NCBI RefSeq assembly: GCF_010500245.1
Contig: NZ_JAAGOX010000043.1
Span: forward strand, 186,001 to 250,000
DNA from: Ruegeria sp. PrR005
Lineage (GTDB): Bacteria > Pseudomonadota > Alphaproteobacteria > Rhodobacterales > Rhodobacteraceae
DNA length: 64,000 nt
Direction: 5' to 3'
Of this stretch, positions 1 to 7,308 are shown one piece after another (within the stretch, counting starts at the first letter, position 1; every line of letters begins with the position of its first letter). The position numbers and the translations under genes were made by a program. The notes under the pieces were generated by a model, which had not been told where the DNA came from, did no database searches, and was given only the letters and a program-made list of their open reading frames with translations.

Positions 1-138
1 GTCGGCCATCTGCACATGCAGCGCCTGCTTGTCGGCATCCGAATAGATGGCGACGGTGGAAATACCCATCTTGCGCGCCGTCTTGATGACCCGGCAGGCG
101 ATCTCGCCCCGGTTGGCGATCAGGATCTTGTTGAACAT
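1..138 (-). CDS. pccA: Propionyl-CoA carboxylase alpha subunit, N-terminal fragment
   Basis: Only the first 46 codons lie in the window; the gene runs off the left edge. The visible start [19 protein letters not shown] is the standard opening of a biotin carboxylase domain, which uses ATP to carboxylate biotin. The start is supported by AGAGGA eight to nine bases upstream. The opening alone does not separate PccA from acetyl-CoA, methylcrotonyl-CoA or pyruvate carboxylases. PccA is inferred because pccB and a PccR-type regulator lie within 8 kb on the same side. PccA and PccB together turn propionyl-CoA into methylmalonyl-CoA in the cytoplasm. Confidence 0.8.
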   Translation of the reverse strand, partial: MFNKILIANRGEIACRVIKTARKMGISTVAIYSDADKQALHVQMAD

Positions 139-170
139 GCGATGTCCTCTGTCTTGGGAAGGTCGGAACG

Positions 171-209
171 CAAAACGCCGCCCCGGACCATTTGGTCAGG
201 TGCGGCGTT
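171..209 (-). terminator. Rho-independent-type terminator after the small lipoprotein gene
   Basis: Arms at 174-181 and 202-209 (AACGCCGC/GCGGCGTT) enclose a second inverted repeat, GACCA at 186-190 and TGGTC at 193-197. Read on the minus strand, the stem ends in GGCGTTTTG, a short T run. It would end the transcript of the gene at 259-462 and separate it from pccA. Confidence 0.5.
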
Positions 210-258
210 CCACGCGAATGCGGCCGGGCCGGATGTGGCCCGGGTGATGGTTACGGCA

Positions 259-462
259 TCAGTTGCAGGTGTTTTGCACCTTGCAATAGAGAAGGTTGCC
301 CGCGGCGCCGGCAGCGGCGCCCACGACCGGGTTGCCATCGAGGACAAGCGAGGTGAGCAACCCCGCGCTGCCGCCGTAAAGCGCCTGTTCGGTCTGGGTT
401 TCGCCACAAGCGGCAAGGCCTGCGCACAGCGCCAGGCCGGCAAAGAATTTCGGTATGTACAT
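259..462 (-). CDS. Small putative lipoprotein
   Basis: A 67-residue protein of unknown function. It opens with a short charged n-region and a hydrophobic core (MYIPKFFAGLALCAGLAAC); LAAC is a lipobox with the acylation cysteine at residue 19, so the mature part is about 48 residues and probably membrane-anchored. The rest is Gly/Ala-rich (GGSAGLLTSLVLDGNPVVG) with two further cysteines near the C-terminus, and resembles the glycine-zipper style of small envelope lipoproteins. A GAAGG ribosome site precedes the ATG. It sits just upstream of pccA, but a terminator between them argues for a separate transcript. No specific family recognised. Confidence 0.65.
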   Translation of the reverse strand: MYIPKFFAGLALCAGLAACGETQTEQALYGGSAGLLTSLVLDGNPVVGAAAGAAGNLLYCKVQNTCN

Positions 463-829
463 CCTGCCCTTCCTTCGGTTTGCTCCGATTTTTCGGACTG
501 ATCTTCTATCCGGACGGCAGGCGCGCGCAAGCCCAAGAACTGCGCCTGAAAAGATTGCGCAACTTGTTGCTTAAGCTGGGGGATTTCCGCCGATCCGGCC
601 CGAGGCGCAGCAGGGAAAAAGGCAGGCGGTTCGATACTTGGGGGATCGGACCGCCTGCTTAGGGAAGGGGTACGGAATAGTAGGTGTGTGACCGACGCAG
701 GCAGTTCGGAGCCGGCCACACCCCGCACGCTGGCGCAAACGCGACGCGTGGCCAAGCCCTCATTCGGGGCCCGGAACGATTGGGCTGCTTTCTGCCGAAA
801 ACCGATGACCTGTTGCGGTTTCATGCCGA
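463..829. other. Intergenic stretch without a convincing gene
   Basis: 367 bases between two minus-strand genes. The only clear structure is the terminator at 616-658. A long minus-strand reading frame crosses the stretch, but it reads through that terminator and then antisense-free into other genes in another frame, has no recognisable domain and is heavy in Arg/Ser/Pro as out-of-frame GC-rich DNA is. The promoter of the 259-462 lipoprotein gene probably lies in 463-615. Confidence 0.5.
616..658 (-). terminator. Strong intrinsic terminator
   Basis: GCAGGCGGTTCGAT at 622-635 pairs with ATCGGACCGCCTGC at 645-658 over 14 positions with one G-T wobble and a 9-base loop. On the minus strand the stem is followed by CTTTTT (A run at 616-620 on the plus strand). 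It is placed to end transcription from the gene at 830-1180. Confidence 0.75.
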
Positions 830-1180
830 TCAATCCTCGTCGAACACGGCGGGGAAGGAGACACGGGCCGTCTCGACCGAAATGACCAGCAGGGCCTCGT
901 AGCTTTCCGGATCGAACGGCTCTTCGGCGGCCAGAACCTCGCGTCCGAACAGCCAGCCGAGCCGGCCCGCGTCGAGGTTGCCGCGTTCAAAGGGCTGGTC
1001 GCCGAACTGCTCCCACAGAGCGCGCATGAACAGCTCGTCGGCGCGCCGGTCCACCGCCTTGCGGTCGCGGTAGCGTTCGCGCCGGATGAGCGGCGTCACG
1101 CCCTTTGGGTTGGCGCGGCGAATCGTGAACTGGTGATCGGAGCCGGGCATGCGGCTGGGGAAACCGCGATGTTTCAGCAT
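830..1180 (-). CDS. Hypothetical protein, 116 residues
   Basis: An unrecognised protein, rich in Arg and Glu and without signal peptide or membrane segment, so probably cytoplasmic. The middle (RRERYRDRKAVDRRADEL) is basic and helical in character; the C-terminal half is acidic and ends in Glu-Asp. The start is well supported by GGGAGG nine bases upstream of the ATG. A strong terminator follows the gene, so it is the last of its transcript; the small lipoprotein gene at 1250-1387 could be cotranscribed, 69 bases upstream. The codon pattern matches its neighbours. No function is proposed. Confidence 0.6.
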   Translation of the reverse strand: MLKHRGFPSRMPGSDHQFTIRRANPKGVTPLIRRERYRDRKAVDRRADELFMRALWEQFGDQPFERGNLDAGRLGWLFGREVLAAEEPFDPESYEALLVISVETARVSFPAVFDED

Positions 1181-1249
1181 GGCGCGCCCTCCCGGACAGA
1201 GCGGACCACGGGGTGCGGAACCGGCCCGAAAGCCGATCCCGCGGAAAGC

Positions 1250-1387
1250 TTATTTGTACTTGCCGGTGAAGGTCGGCTCGGTCGAGATGGGCTCGATGAT
1301 GACGAATTCTTCTTTCGGCGAGTTGTCACACGCAGCCACGGCGCCGACAAAGGCGACCATTGCCACGAACTTGATGCATTTCGACAT
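1250..1387 (-). CDS. Very small putative lipoprotein, 45 residues
   Basis: A short gene on the minus strand. Its product starts MSKCIKFVAMVAFVGAVAAC, a typical lipoprotein signal peptide with the modified cysteine at residue 20, leaving a mature tail of 26 residues (acidic, ending FTGKYK). AGGAGA lies just upstream of the ATG. Together with the lipoprotein at 259-462 it is the second tiny lipoprotein near the pcc genes. Function unknown; it could be a structural envelope peptide or an entericidin-like peptide, but no such motif is clear. Confidence 0.6.
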   Translation of the reverse strand: MSKCIKFVAMVAFVGAVAACDNSPKEEFVIIEPISTEPTFTGKYK

Positions 1388-1601
1388 CTGTTTCTCCTAC
1401 TGACATTACTGAAACCTACAGGAGTCGTTGCTCCTGATTGCCTCACCCTTTTGGGGTTGGTTGCGCGTTGGCAACCGTGCCAGAGGATAGTTGAATTCGG
1501 GCCGGAAATACATCCGGAATAGGGTAAGTTCATGGCCTGTGACTCCAAAGTCGCAAAACTCCGCTGGTGTGAAGATTGACCCGCAACATGTTGTGGCATC
1601 G

Positions 1602-2084
1602 TCAAAACTCCTCCCAGATACAGCGAGAGTCCTGGAGGCGATAGGCCTCAAAATACTGTGTGGCGCCCGGTTGCGATGTGCCGAACTCGATCGGGCGGTC
1701 CGACATCGAGATCACCACGCGCGCCGGTGTGATGCCCCGGGTTTCGACATAGGGAACCGCCAGGATCTGGCACAGATGGGCCATGTCGATGGCGGCCACG
1801 TCATAGCCGATCTGCCCGGCAAGATCGCCGATCCTGGGGGCCAGGAAGCGGAATCGCACCCACAACTCGCCCGGGTTGTTGTCGAGCAGGACATCGGCCA
1901 GTTCGACCGGCTGGCCCGAGGGCACCGGCAGCAGCGCCTGGGCACGGACCGGCAGGGCAAGGGTAGCGAGAGATGCCAGGACATAAATGCAACCCCGACC
2001 CCACGCAAAGCGGGCTCCTCCGGCCGGGGTTGCTTGCGCGACGCACGCGGCGTGCGCTGTTCCATGTCGGCTGGCGCGGATCAT
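1602..2084 (-). CDS. Exported protein, DUF6497-like
   Basis: A 160-residue protein. A hydrophobic segment (CIYVLASLATLALPVRAQA) ending in an AxA-type cleavage site looks like a signal peptide, but about 30 residues precede it if the ATG at 2084 is used. That ATG overlaps the stop of the cupin gene as ATGA, which favours coupled translation; a later start would give a more usual signal peptide but no good codon is visible. The mature part (VPSGQPVEL, MAHLCQI, VVISMSDRPIEFG) resembles a small family seen in Rhodobacteraceae that I recall as DUF6497. Function unknown; location probably periplasmic. Last gene of the GFA-cupin-DUF6497 set. Confidence 0.6.
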   Translation of the reverse strand: MIRASRHGTAHAACVAQATPAGGARFAWGRGCIYVLASLATLALPVRAQALLPVPSGQPVELADVLLDNNPGELWVRFRFLAPRIGDLAGQIGYDVAAIDMAHLCQILAVPYVETRGITPARVVISMSDRPIEFGTSQPGATQYFEAYRLQDSRCIWEEF

Positions 2085-2479
2085 GGGGCTGATTCGTCCT
2101 TTGTGTCAAATTGAGCCGGAGAGATGATCTCGATCAGTTCCATGTCGTCGGAATGCCGGACCTCGCGATGCTTGATTCCCGGCGGTTGCAGAACGCAGGA
2201 TCCGGCCCGCAGGATGTGCTCGCCCTGGCCTTCGTATTCGAAGACGACCCAGCCCTTGGTGACATAGACCATCTGGAAATCGAGGTCGTGGCTGTGCCAG
2301 GCGCCAGGGCTTTCCATACCCGGCACCGCGCGGATCACATGGGCGCCGAACTTGCCCTTGGTGGCGTCGTTTATACCCAGGTCGCGGTATTCGAAGAAGG
2401 CGCGCAGCCCCTGCCCGACGAAGGCGGAATTGTCGGCATGGGAGACGGTGAAGGCCTGATTTTTCCAAAGCTGGGTCAT
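2081..2479 (-). CDS. Cupin-domain protein
   Basis: A 132-residue single-domain cupin. Motif 1 is visible as WHSHDLDFQMVYVTKGWVV (about residues 61-79) with metal-ligand histidines and a following glutamate-like pattern; motif 2 is around GSCVLQPPGIKHREV (residues 93-107) with its histidine. These are small beta-barrel proteins that bind a metal or small ligand; the substrate cannot be read from the sequence. Its ATG overlaps the stop of the upstream GFA gene (ATGA), and its own stop overlaps the next gene, so the three are translationally coupled. Confidence 0.8.
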   Translation of the reverse strand: MTQLWKNQAFTVSHADNSAFVGQGLRAFFEYRDLGINDATKGKFGAHVIRAVPGMESPGAWHSHDLDFQMVYVTKGWVVFEYEGQGEHILRAGSCVLQPPGIKHREVRHSDDMELIEIISPAQFDTKDESAP

Positions 2480-2964
2480 GGGTGCACCAGATGGTGATGG
2501 TCATACACCGCCGGGATTTGCGGGTTGCCTTCGGTATCGGATGCGTGTTGCGGGTAGACCGGGAACCCGGCCTGTACCAGCGTTCCCTTTTGCGCGCATT
2601 CGGTAAAGATGTACTTGGCGTTGTCCGGCGTCCGGTCGAACCAGTCTGGATCGTCGAGCGTGCCGGTCATGACGCCCAGGAAATCGGGGAACCGCTCCAG
2701 CTCCAGAAACACGGTGGTGGAACAGGTCGGGCAGGAGTTCAGGTGGATCTCCTTGCCGCTGCCTTCGGAGACATGGGTGTAGATGGCGGGCGTCCCCTGC
2801 ACCAGGCGAAGCGCGCTGCGGGTGAAACCGGCCAGCGCGTTCATCGGCGTCCCTGTCATCTTCTGGCAGAAACGGCAGGTACACCATGTCAGGCGCAGCG
2901 GCGGTGTGCTCACTTCGTAGCGAAGCGCGCCGCACAGGCATCCACCGGCGTGGGTCTTGTCCAT
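2476..2964 (-). CDS. GFA-family protein (CENP-V/GFA zinc domain)
   Basis: A 162-residue protein of the family named after glutathione-dependent formaldehyde-activating enzyme. Zinc ligands are visible as GGCLCGALRYE near the N-terminus, CTCRFCQ around residues 32-37, and NSCPTCS near residue 80. Most family members have no proven activity, so formaldehyde binding is only a possibility. The start at MDKTHAGG was chosen because it begins directly before the first CxC motif and has GGGAGG upstream; a longer reading frame exists. First gene of an overlapping three-gene set with a cupin and an exported protein. Confidence 0.82.
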   Translation of the reverse strand: MDKTHAGGCLCGALRYEVSTPPLRLTWCTCRFCQKMTGTPMNALAGFTRSALRLVQGTPAIYTHVSEGSGKEIHLNSCPTCSTTVFLELERFPDFLGVMTGTLDDPDWFDRTPDNAKYIFTECAQKGTLVQAGFPVYPQHASDTEGNPQIPAVYDHHHLVHP

Positions 2965-3030
2965 GTTCAACCTCCTCCCAGAGTGAAAGCACGTCAGGCG
3001 TCTTCGGCAAGTCATTCAGGCGCGGGTTCC

Positions 3031-3087
3031 GTAGGGTGGGCAGTTTGCCCACCTTTCGGGTTGGGGTGGGCAAATTGCCCACCCTAC
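3031..3087. repeat. REP-like paired palindrome GTAGGGTGGGCA...TGCCCACCCTAC
   Basis: Two palindromes lie in tandem: GTAGGGTGGGCA (3031-3042) with TGCCCACC (3046-3053), and GGGGTGGGCA (3063-3072) with TGCCCACCCTAC (3076-3087). The outermost arms are also complementary, so the whole 57 bases can fold as one hairpin. It begins four bases after the pccB stop on the minus strand, and could act as a transcription or mRNA-stability barrier. A related single palindrome lies inside cobN at 22201-22223. Confidence 0.75.
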
Positions 3088-3091
3088 AGGG

Positions 3092-4624
3092 TCAGAGCGG
3101 GATGTTGTCGTGCTTCTTCCACGGATTTTTCAGCGACTTGTTGCGCAGCGAGGCAAAAGCGCGGCTGACGCGATTGCGGGTGCTGCGCGGCAGGATCACC
3201 TCGTCGATGAAGCCCTTTTCGGCGGCCACGAAGGGGTTGGCGAAGCGGTTTTCATAGTCCTTGGTATGGGCCGCGATCTTTTCGGCATCGCCCAGGTCGG
3301 CGCGGTGGATGATCTCGGTCGCGCCCTTGGCGCCCATCACCGCGATCTCGGCGGTGGGCCAGGCATAGTTGAAATCGCCGCGCAGATGCTTGGACGCCAT
3401 CACGTCATAGGCGCCGCCATAGGCCTTGCGGGTGATCACGGTGACCTTTGGCACGGTGGCCTCGCCATAGGCAAACAGCAGCTTGGCGCCGTGCTTGATG
3501 ACGCCGCCGTATTCCTGGCTGGTGCCCGGCAGGAAGCCCGGCACGTCGACCAGGGTCAGGATCGGGATTTCGAAACAATCGCAGAAGCGCACGAAGCGCG
3601 CGGCCTTGCGGCTGCTGTCGATGTCGAGACAGCCCGCCAGCACCATCGGCTGGTTGGCCACGACGCCCACGGTCTGGCCTTCGAGCCGGATGAAACCGGT
3701 GATGATGTTCTTGGCGTAATCGGCCTGGATCTCGTAGAAATCGCCCTCGTCCGCGATCTTGAGGATGAGTTCCTTCATATCATAGGGCGAGTTGGCGTTT
3801 TCCGGCACCAGCGTGTCGAGGCTGGCCTCGATCCGGCCCGGCTCGTCGAAGAAGGGGCGAACGGGCGGCTTTTCACGGTTGTTGAGCGGCAGGAAATCGA
3901 CCAGACGGCGAACCTCGGCCAGCGCCTCGACATCGTTTTCAAAGGCGCCGTCGGCAACGCTGGATTTGCGGGTATGGGTCGAGGCGCCGCCCAACTCCTC
4001 GGCGGTGACCACCTCGTTGGTGACTGTTTTCACCACGTCGGGGCCGGTCACGAACATGTAAGACGTGTCCTTGACCATGAAGATGAAGTCGGTCATCGCC
4101 GGGCTGTAGACCGCGCCGCCGGCGCAGGGGCCCATGATCACGCTGATCTGCGGCACCACACCGCTCGCCATGATGTTGCGCTGGAACACCTCGGCATAGC
4201 CCGCGAGGCTGGCGACGCCCTCCTGGATTCGCGCCCCGCCCGAGTCGTTCAGCCCGATCACCGGCGCGCCGTTCTGCACCGCCATATCCATGATCTTGCA
4301 GATCTTCTGCGCATGGGTTTCGCTGAGCGAGCCGCCGAAGACGGTGAAATCCTGGGAGAAGACATAGACCATGCGGCCGTTGATCGTGCCCCAGCCGGTG
4401 ACCACACCATCGCCCGCAGGCTTTTGTTTTTCCATCCCGAAATCGGTGCAGCGGTGGCTGACGAACATGTCGAACTCTTCGAAACTGTCCTCGTCCAGCA
4501 AGAGTTCGATCCGTTCGCGCGCCGTCAGTTTGCCACGGGCGTGCTGGGCTTCGATCCGCTTTTGCCCGCCCCCCAGCCGCGCGGCTTCGCGGCGGGTTTC
4601 CAGCTCGGAAAGGATGTCTTTCAT
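3092..4624 (-). CDS. pccB: Propionyl-CoA carboxylase beta subunit
   Basis: The 510-residue carboxyltransferase subunit, which moves the carboxyl group from biotin on PccA to propionyl-CoA. The length is that of other PccB proteins. The N-terminal crotonase-like half carries [21 protein letters not shown] and [16 protein letters not shown]; the C-terminal half carries [15 protein letters not shown] and [14 protein letters not shown], the acyl-CoA binding loops. The start MKDILSELE is preferred over an upstream ATG 96 bases earlier because family members begin here. Its upstream region contains a PccR-type box at 4698-4717. It is separated from pccA by several small genes rather than adjacent to it. 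Confidence 0.95.
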   Translation of the reverse strand: MKDILSELETRREAARLGGGQKRIEAQHARGKLTARERIELLLDEDSFEEFDMFVSHRCTDFGMEKQKPAGDGVVTGWGTINGRMVYVFSQDFTVFGGSLSETHAQKICKIMDMAVQNGAPVIGLNDSGGARIQEGVASLAGYAEVFQRNIMASGVVPQISVIMGPCAGGAVYSPAMTDFIFMVKDTSYMFVTGPDVVKTVTNEVVTAEELGGASTHTRKSSVADGAFENDVEALAEVRRLVDFLPLNNREKPPVRPFFDEPGRIEASLDTLVPENANSPYDMKELILKIADEGDFYEIQADYAKNIITGFIRLEGQTVGVVANQPMVLAGCLDIDSSRKAARFVRFCDCFEIPILTLVDVPGFLPGTSQEYGGVIKHGAKLLFAYGEATVPKVTVITRKAYGGAYDVMASKHLRGDFNYAWPTAEIAVMGAKGATEIIHRADLGDAEKIAAHTKDYENRFANPFVAAEKGFIDEVILPRSTRNRVSRAFASLRNKSLKNPWKKHDNIPL

Positions 4625-4697
4625 GGCGATTGTCCCTTGTGAAATTTGTACGGACAATAGAGTGTCCGGGCGTCTGTCCAAAGCGTTATTCGGCAAA

Positions 4698-4717
4698 TTT
4701 GCAAAGTATTGGCAAGA
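4698..4717. promoter_or_regulatory. Candidate PccR operator upstream of pccB
   Basis: TTTGCAAA (4698-4705), four bases (GTAT), then TGGCAAGA (4710-4717), which keeps six of eight positions of a second TTTGCAAA. This is the TTTGCAAA-N4-TTTGCAAA layout reported for PccR in Rhodobacter sphaeroides. It lies 74-93 bases upstream of the pccB start, in the 183-base region shared with the divergent MFS gene. A further partial box, TTTGCTAA, follows at 4723-4730. Confidence 0.65.
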
Positions 4718-4807
4718 CATGTTTTGCTAAATGCAAACTTGTTAATTAACACCTTAACTCTATCGGCCGACATGGACTCCCCATGTAGGCAGCCATAGAT
4801 GTAAACC

Positions 4808-6013
4808 ATGCAGTTCACTTCGGCCCCTTCGCAACGGACTCCGCCCAAGCTGGTGACGCTGATCCTGCTGTCGGGCCTGTCGGCGCTGGGGATGAATATC
4901 TTTCTGCCCAGCCTGCCGAACATGACCGAATATTTCGAAACCGACTATCGGCTGATGCAACTCTCTGTCGCGCTTTACCTGGCGGTGAATGCGGCGATGC
5001 AGATCGTGATCGGCCCGATGGCGGACAAGGCCGGGCGGCGGCCGGTGATCCTGTGGGGGCTGGGCCTGTTCATGGCGGCGACGCTGGGCTGCATCGTGGC
5101 GCCGACGGCCGAGATCTTTCTGTTCTTTCGCATGTGTCAGGCGGTGATCGCGGTCGGCATCGTGCTGAGCCGCGCCGCGGTGCGCGACATGTACGAGCAG
5201 GATCAGGCGGCGTCGATGCTGGGCTGGGTGACCATGGGCATGGCGGTGGTGCCGATGATCGGCCCGGCCGTGGGCGGGCAGCTGGACCAGATCTTTGGTT
5301 GGCAGGCGAATTTCTGGCTGCTCCTGGCACTGGGCGGGCTGGCGCTGGCGCTGACCTATTTCGATTTCGGGGAAACCGCGCTGAAAAGCGGCAAGACGCT
5401 GGCACAGCAGTTTCGGGAATATCCCGCGCTGCTGACTTCGCCCCGGTTCTGGGGCTATTCGATGGCCTGCGGGTTTTCCTCGGGCGCGTTCTTTGCCTAT
5501 CTGGGCGGGGCGCCCTTTGTCAGCACCGAGGTGTTCGGGATGGAGCCGGGGCGCATGGGCCTGTTTTTCGGCGCGCCCGCGATCGGATATTTTGCCGGGA
5601 ACTTCCTGAGTGGCGCGTTTTCTACCCGGGTGGGGGTCAACCGGATGATCCTTGGGGGCAGCTTGATGAACGCGCTGGGGATCTTCCTGTCGCTGGTGAT
5701 CATGCTCGCGGGGGGCGGCAACGAATACACGTTCTTTGGCTTTATGACACTGGTGGGCGTCGGCAACGGCATGTCGATTCCCAATGCCACCGCCGGGGCC
5801 CTGTCAGTGCGCCCGCATCTGGCGGGCAGCGCCTCGGGGTTGAACGGGTCGATCATGCTGGGCCTGGGCGCGGCGCTGAGCGCGCTGGCGGGCGCATTGC
5901 TCACACCTGAAACCGGGGCGATGCCGCTCTTGTGGCTGATGTTTGCCACCGCCCTGCTAGGGGTGGCCGCCATTGTCGCGGTGATCTGGCGGGCGCGTCG
6001 GCTGGGTCTGTGA
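4808..6013 (+). CDS. MFS exporter, Bcr/CflA type
   Basis: A 401-residue inner-membrane transporter with about 12 hydrophobic segments. The start region (VTLILLSGLSALGMNIFLPS, then PNMTEYFETD) is the first helix typical of the Bcr/CflA drug-efflux group, and GPMADKAGRRPVILWG (around residues 73-88) is MFS motif A between helices 2 and 3. It probably exports small toxic molecules using the proton gradient; the substrate is not known. It is divergent from pccB. Its 3' end overlaps the stop end of the convergent LysR gene by 57 bases. The ATG is the first in frame and matches family length. Confidence 0.88.
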   Translation: MQFTSAPSQRTPPKLVTLILLSGLSALGMNIFLPSLPNMTEYFETDYRLMQLSVALYLAVNAAMQIVIGPMADKAGRRPVILWGLGLFMAATLGCIVAPTAEIFLFFRMCQAVIAVGIVLSRAAVRDMYEQDQAASMLGWVTMGMAVVPMIGPAVGGQLDQIFGWQANFWLLLALGGLALALTYFDFGETALKSGKTLAQQFREYPALLTSPRFWGYSMACGFSSGAFFAYLGGAPFVSTEVFGMEPGRMGLFFGAPAIGYFAGNFLSGAFSTRVGVNRMILGGSLMNALGIFLSLVIMLAGGGNEYTFFGFMTLVGVGNGMSIPNATAGALSVRPHLAGSASGLNGSIMLGLGAALSALAGALLTPETGAMPLLWLMFATALLGVAAIVAVIWRARRLGL

Positions 6014-6859
6014 AGGCAGCGGGGCAAGGGTGCGCTCGACCCACTGCACGACCAGACGGATCCGCTCAAGCTCTCGCAATTCGCGACGCACCATCAGCCA
6101 AAACTCACGTTTGGGCAGCGCACCATGTGTGAATGGCAGTTCGACCAGACATGGCTCGGCATCGCCGACGATCCGGGGCAGCAGCGTCTTGCCGTGGCCG
6201 CAGCACACAAGCCGGAACAGGGTCTCGGCATCGTTGACCGAGATATGGGCCGCACCCTCGGCGGCGGCCGCCCGCGCAATCGCTGCCGCCTGAGGCAGGT
6301 AGGACATGCGCGACTCATAACCGATCCAGGGCAAATCCCCGGCGGCGCCGCGCAGGGCATAGGCGGCATAGTCAAGATCGCCCAGCTTGCGCGCCAGCAC
6401 GCCCTGCCCGCCCTCTGTCGGGCGCGCGAGGCGCAGGGCAATGTCGGCCTCGCCACGCAAGAGACTCAGATCCCGCGCCTCGGCAATCAACTCCAGTCGC
6501 AGTCCCGGAGCCGCCGTGCGCAGGGTGCCGAGCGCAGGCACAAGGATTTGGTTGATCACCATGGGCACCGCCGACAGGCGCACCGTTCCGAGGGCACCGC
6601 CGGTGTCCGCCCCGGCCAGAGCATCCACCGCCTGCATCTCGTCCCGCATGACCTCGGCATGGCGGTGCAGTCGGCGCCCGAAATCGGTGAGGGTCAGCCC
6701 CTGCCCGCGCACCTCGACCACCTGGCGTCCCAACGCCGCCTCAAGCGCCCGCAGGCGCCGCGACACCGTGGTCTTGTCCACGCCAAGGGAGCGAGCTGCC
6801 CCCTTGAGGCTGCCCGCCTGCGCAACCGCCAGCAGAAACCGCATGTCATCCCAGTTCAT
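5957..6859 (-). CDS. LysR-type regulator
   Basis: A 300-residue transcription factor. The N-terminal winged helix-turn-helix is clear (FLLAVAQAGSLKGAARSLGV, then TTVSRRLRALEAALGRQVVE), followed by a periplasmic-binding-protein-like effector domain from about residue 90. The start MNWDDMRF is the usual beginning of this subgroup. The C-terminal 18 codons overlap the MFS gene on the other strand. It is divergent from the YciI-like gene 96 bases away and may control that gene or the adjacent exporter; the effector is unknown. Confidence 0.88.
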   Translation of the reverse strand: MNWDDMRFLLAVAQAGSLKGAARSLGVDKTTVSRRLRALEAALGRQVVEVRGQGLTLTDFGRRLHRHAEVMRDEMQAVDALAGADTGGALGTVRLSAVPMVINQILVPALGTLRTAAPGLRLELIAEARDLSLLRGEADIALRLARPTEGGQGVLARKLGDLDYAAYALRGAAGDLPWIGYESRMSYLPQAAAIARAAAAEGAAHISVNDAETLFRLVCCGHGKTLLPRIVGDAEPCLVELPFTHGALPKREFWLMVRRELRELERIRLVVQWVERTLAPLPSQTQPTRPPDHRDNGGHP

Positions 6860-6955
6860 CGCGGCAATCTTGCATTTCCTGGCTGCATTATTCCACCCTG
6901 AACAGCAGATTTGCAGCATGCCATCCTGTCCGCCTTAGCACCGAAAGGACAGATC

Positions 6956-7270
6956 ATGCTCTACCGTGTCACGTTTCAGGATAATCCCGGCAAGGAACAT
7001 CTGCGCCAAAGGCATATGACCGAACACCTTGTGTTTCTGGCGCGGCATGGCGCGGCCATTCTTGGCGCCGGACCGTTGCTCGACGGAACCCAGGGGCGTG
7101 GCGGCATGTGGCTGGTCGAGGCCGCGACCCGCGCCGATGTCCAGACCCTTGTCGAGAAAGACCCGTTCTGGCCCACGGGCCTGCGCCAGAGCGTCAGCAT
7201 CCTGGAATGGCGCCAGGTCTTTCGCGACGGACAGCCGGTTGAGCTTGCGGCGCGCGCTTTGCAAACGTAA
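6956..7270 (+). CDS. YciI-like protein
   Basis: A 104-residue ferredoxin-like alpha/beta protein. The pattern MLYRVTFQDNPG at the start, then HMTEHLVFLARHGAAILGAG with a conserved histidine, and DPFWPTGLRQSVSILEW near the C-terminus, fits the YciI domain. A few members are dehalogenase- or dehydratase-like, but most have no proven role. The start at 6956 was chosen over an upstream ATG because of the clean domain beginning and the AAAGGA site before it. The last bases of the gene contain one of the two TTTGCAAA boxes that precede pccR. Confidence 0.8.
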   Translation: MLYRVTFQDNPGKEHLRQRHMTEHLVFLARHGAAILGAGPLLDGTQGRGGMWLVEAATRADVQTLVEKDPFWPTGLRQSVSILEWRQVFRDGQPVELAARALQT

Positions 7271-7295
7271 CCTCTCGACAAGGTTAATTTGCAAA
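7258..7295. promoter_or_regulatory. Two perfect TTTGCAAA boxes upstream of the PccR-type regulator gene
   Basis: Exact TTTGCAAA at 7258-7265 and again at 7288-7295, 30 bases start to start. The second ends 13 bases before the ATG of the ScfR-family gene, where a bound protein would block transcription or translation initiation. The spacing differs from the N4 spacing at pccB, which would suit autorepression. The first box lies in the last codons of the YciI gene. Confidence 0.65.
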
Positions 7296-7308
7296 GAGTC
7301 GGCACCCG

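Noticed and set aside
272-287. TTTTGCACC-TTGCAATA as a PccR box for pccA
   Set aside because: The half-sites do not match TTTGCAAA and the spacing is wrong; it lies in the coding end of the lipoprotein gene.
120-833. A 237-codon minus-strand open frame starting at the stop of the 116-residue gene (ATGA overlap)
   Set aside because: It runs through two terminators and through the lipoprotein gene in another frame, and shows no domain.
3110-4642. A 510-codon plus-strand open frame
   Set aside because: It is the mirror of pccB in the opposite strand and has no recognisable domain.
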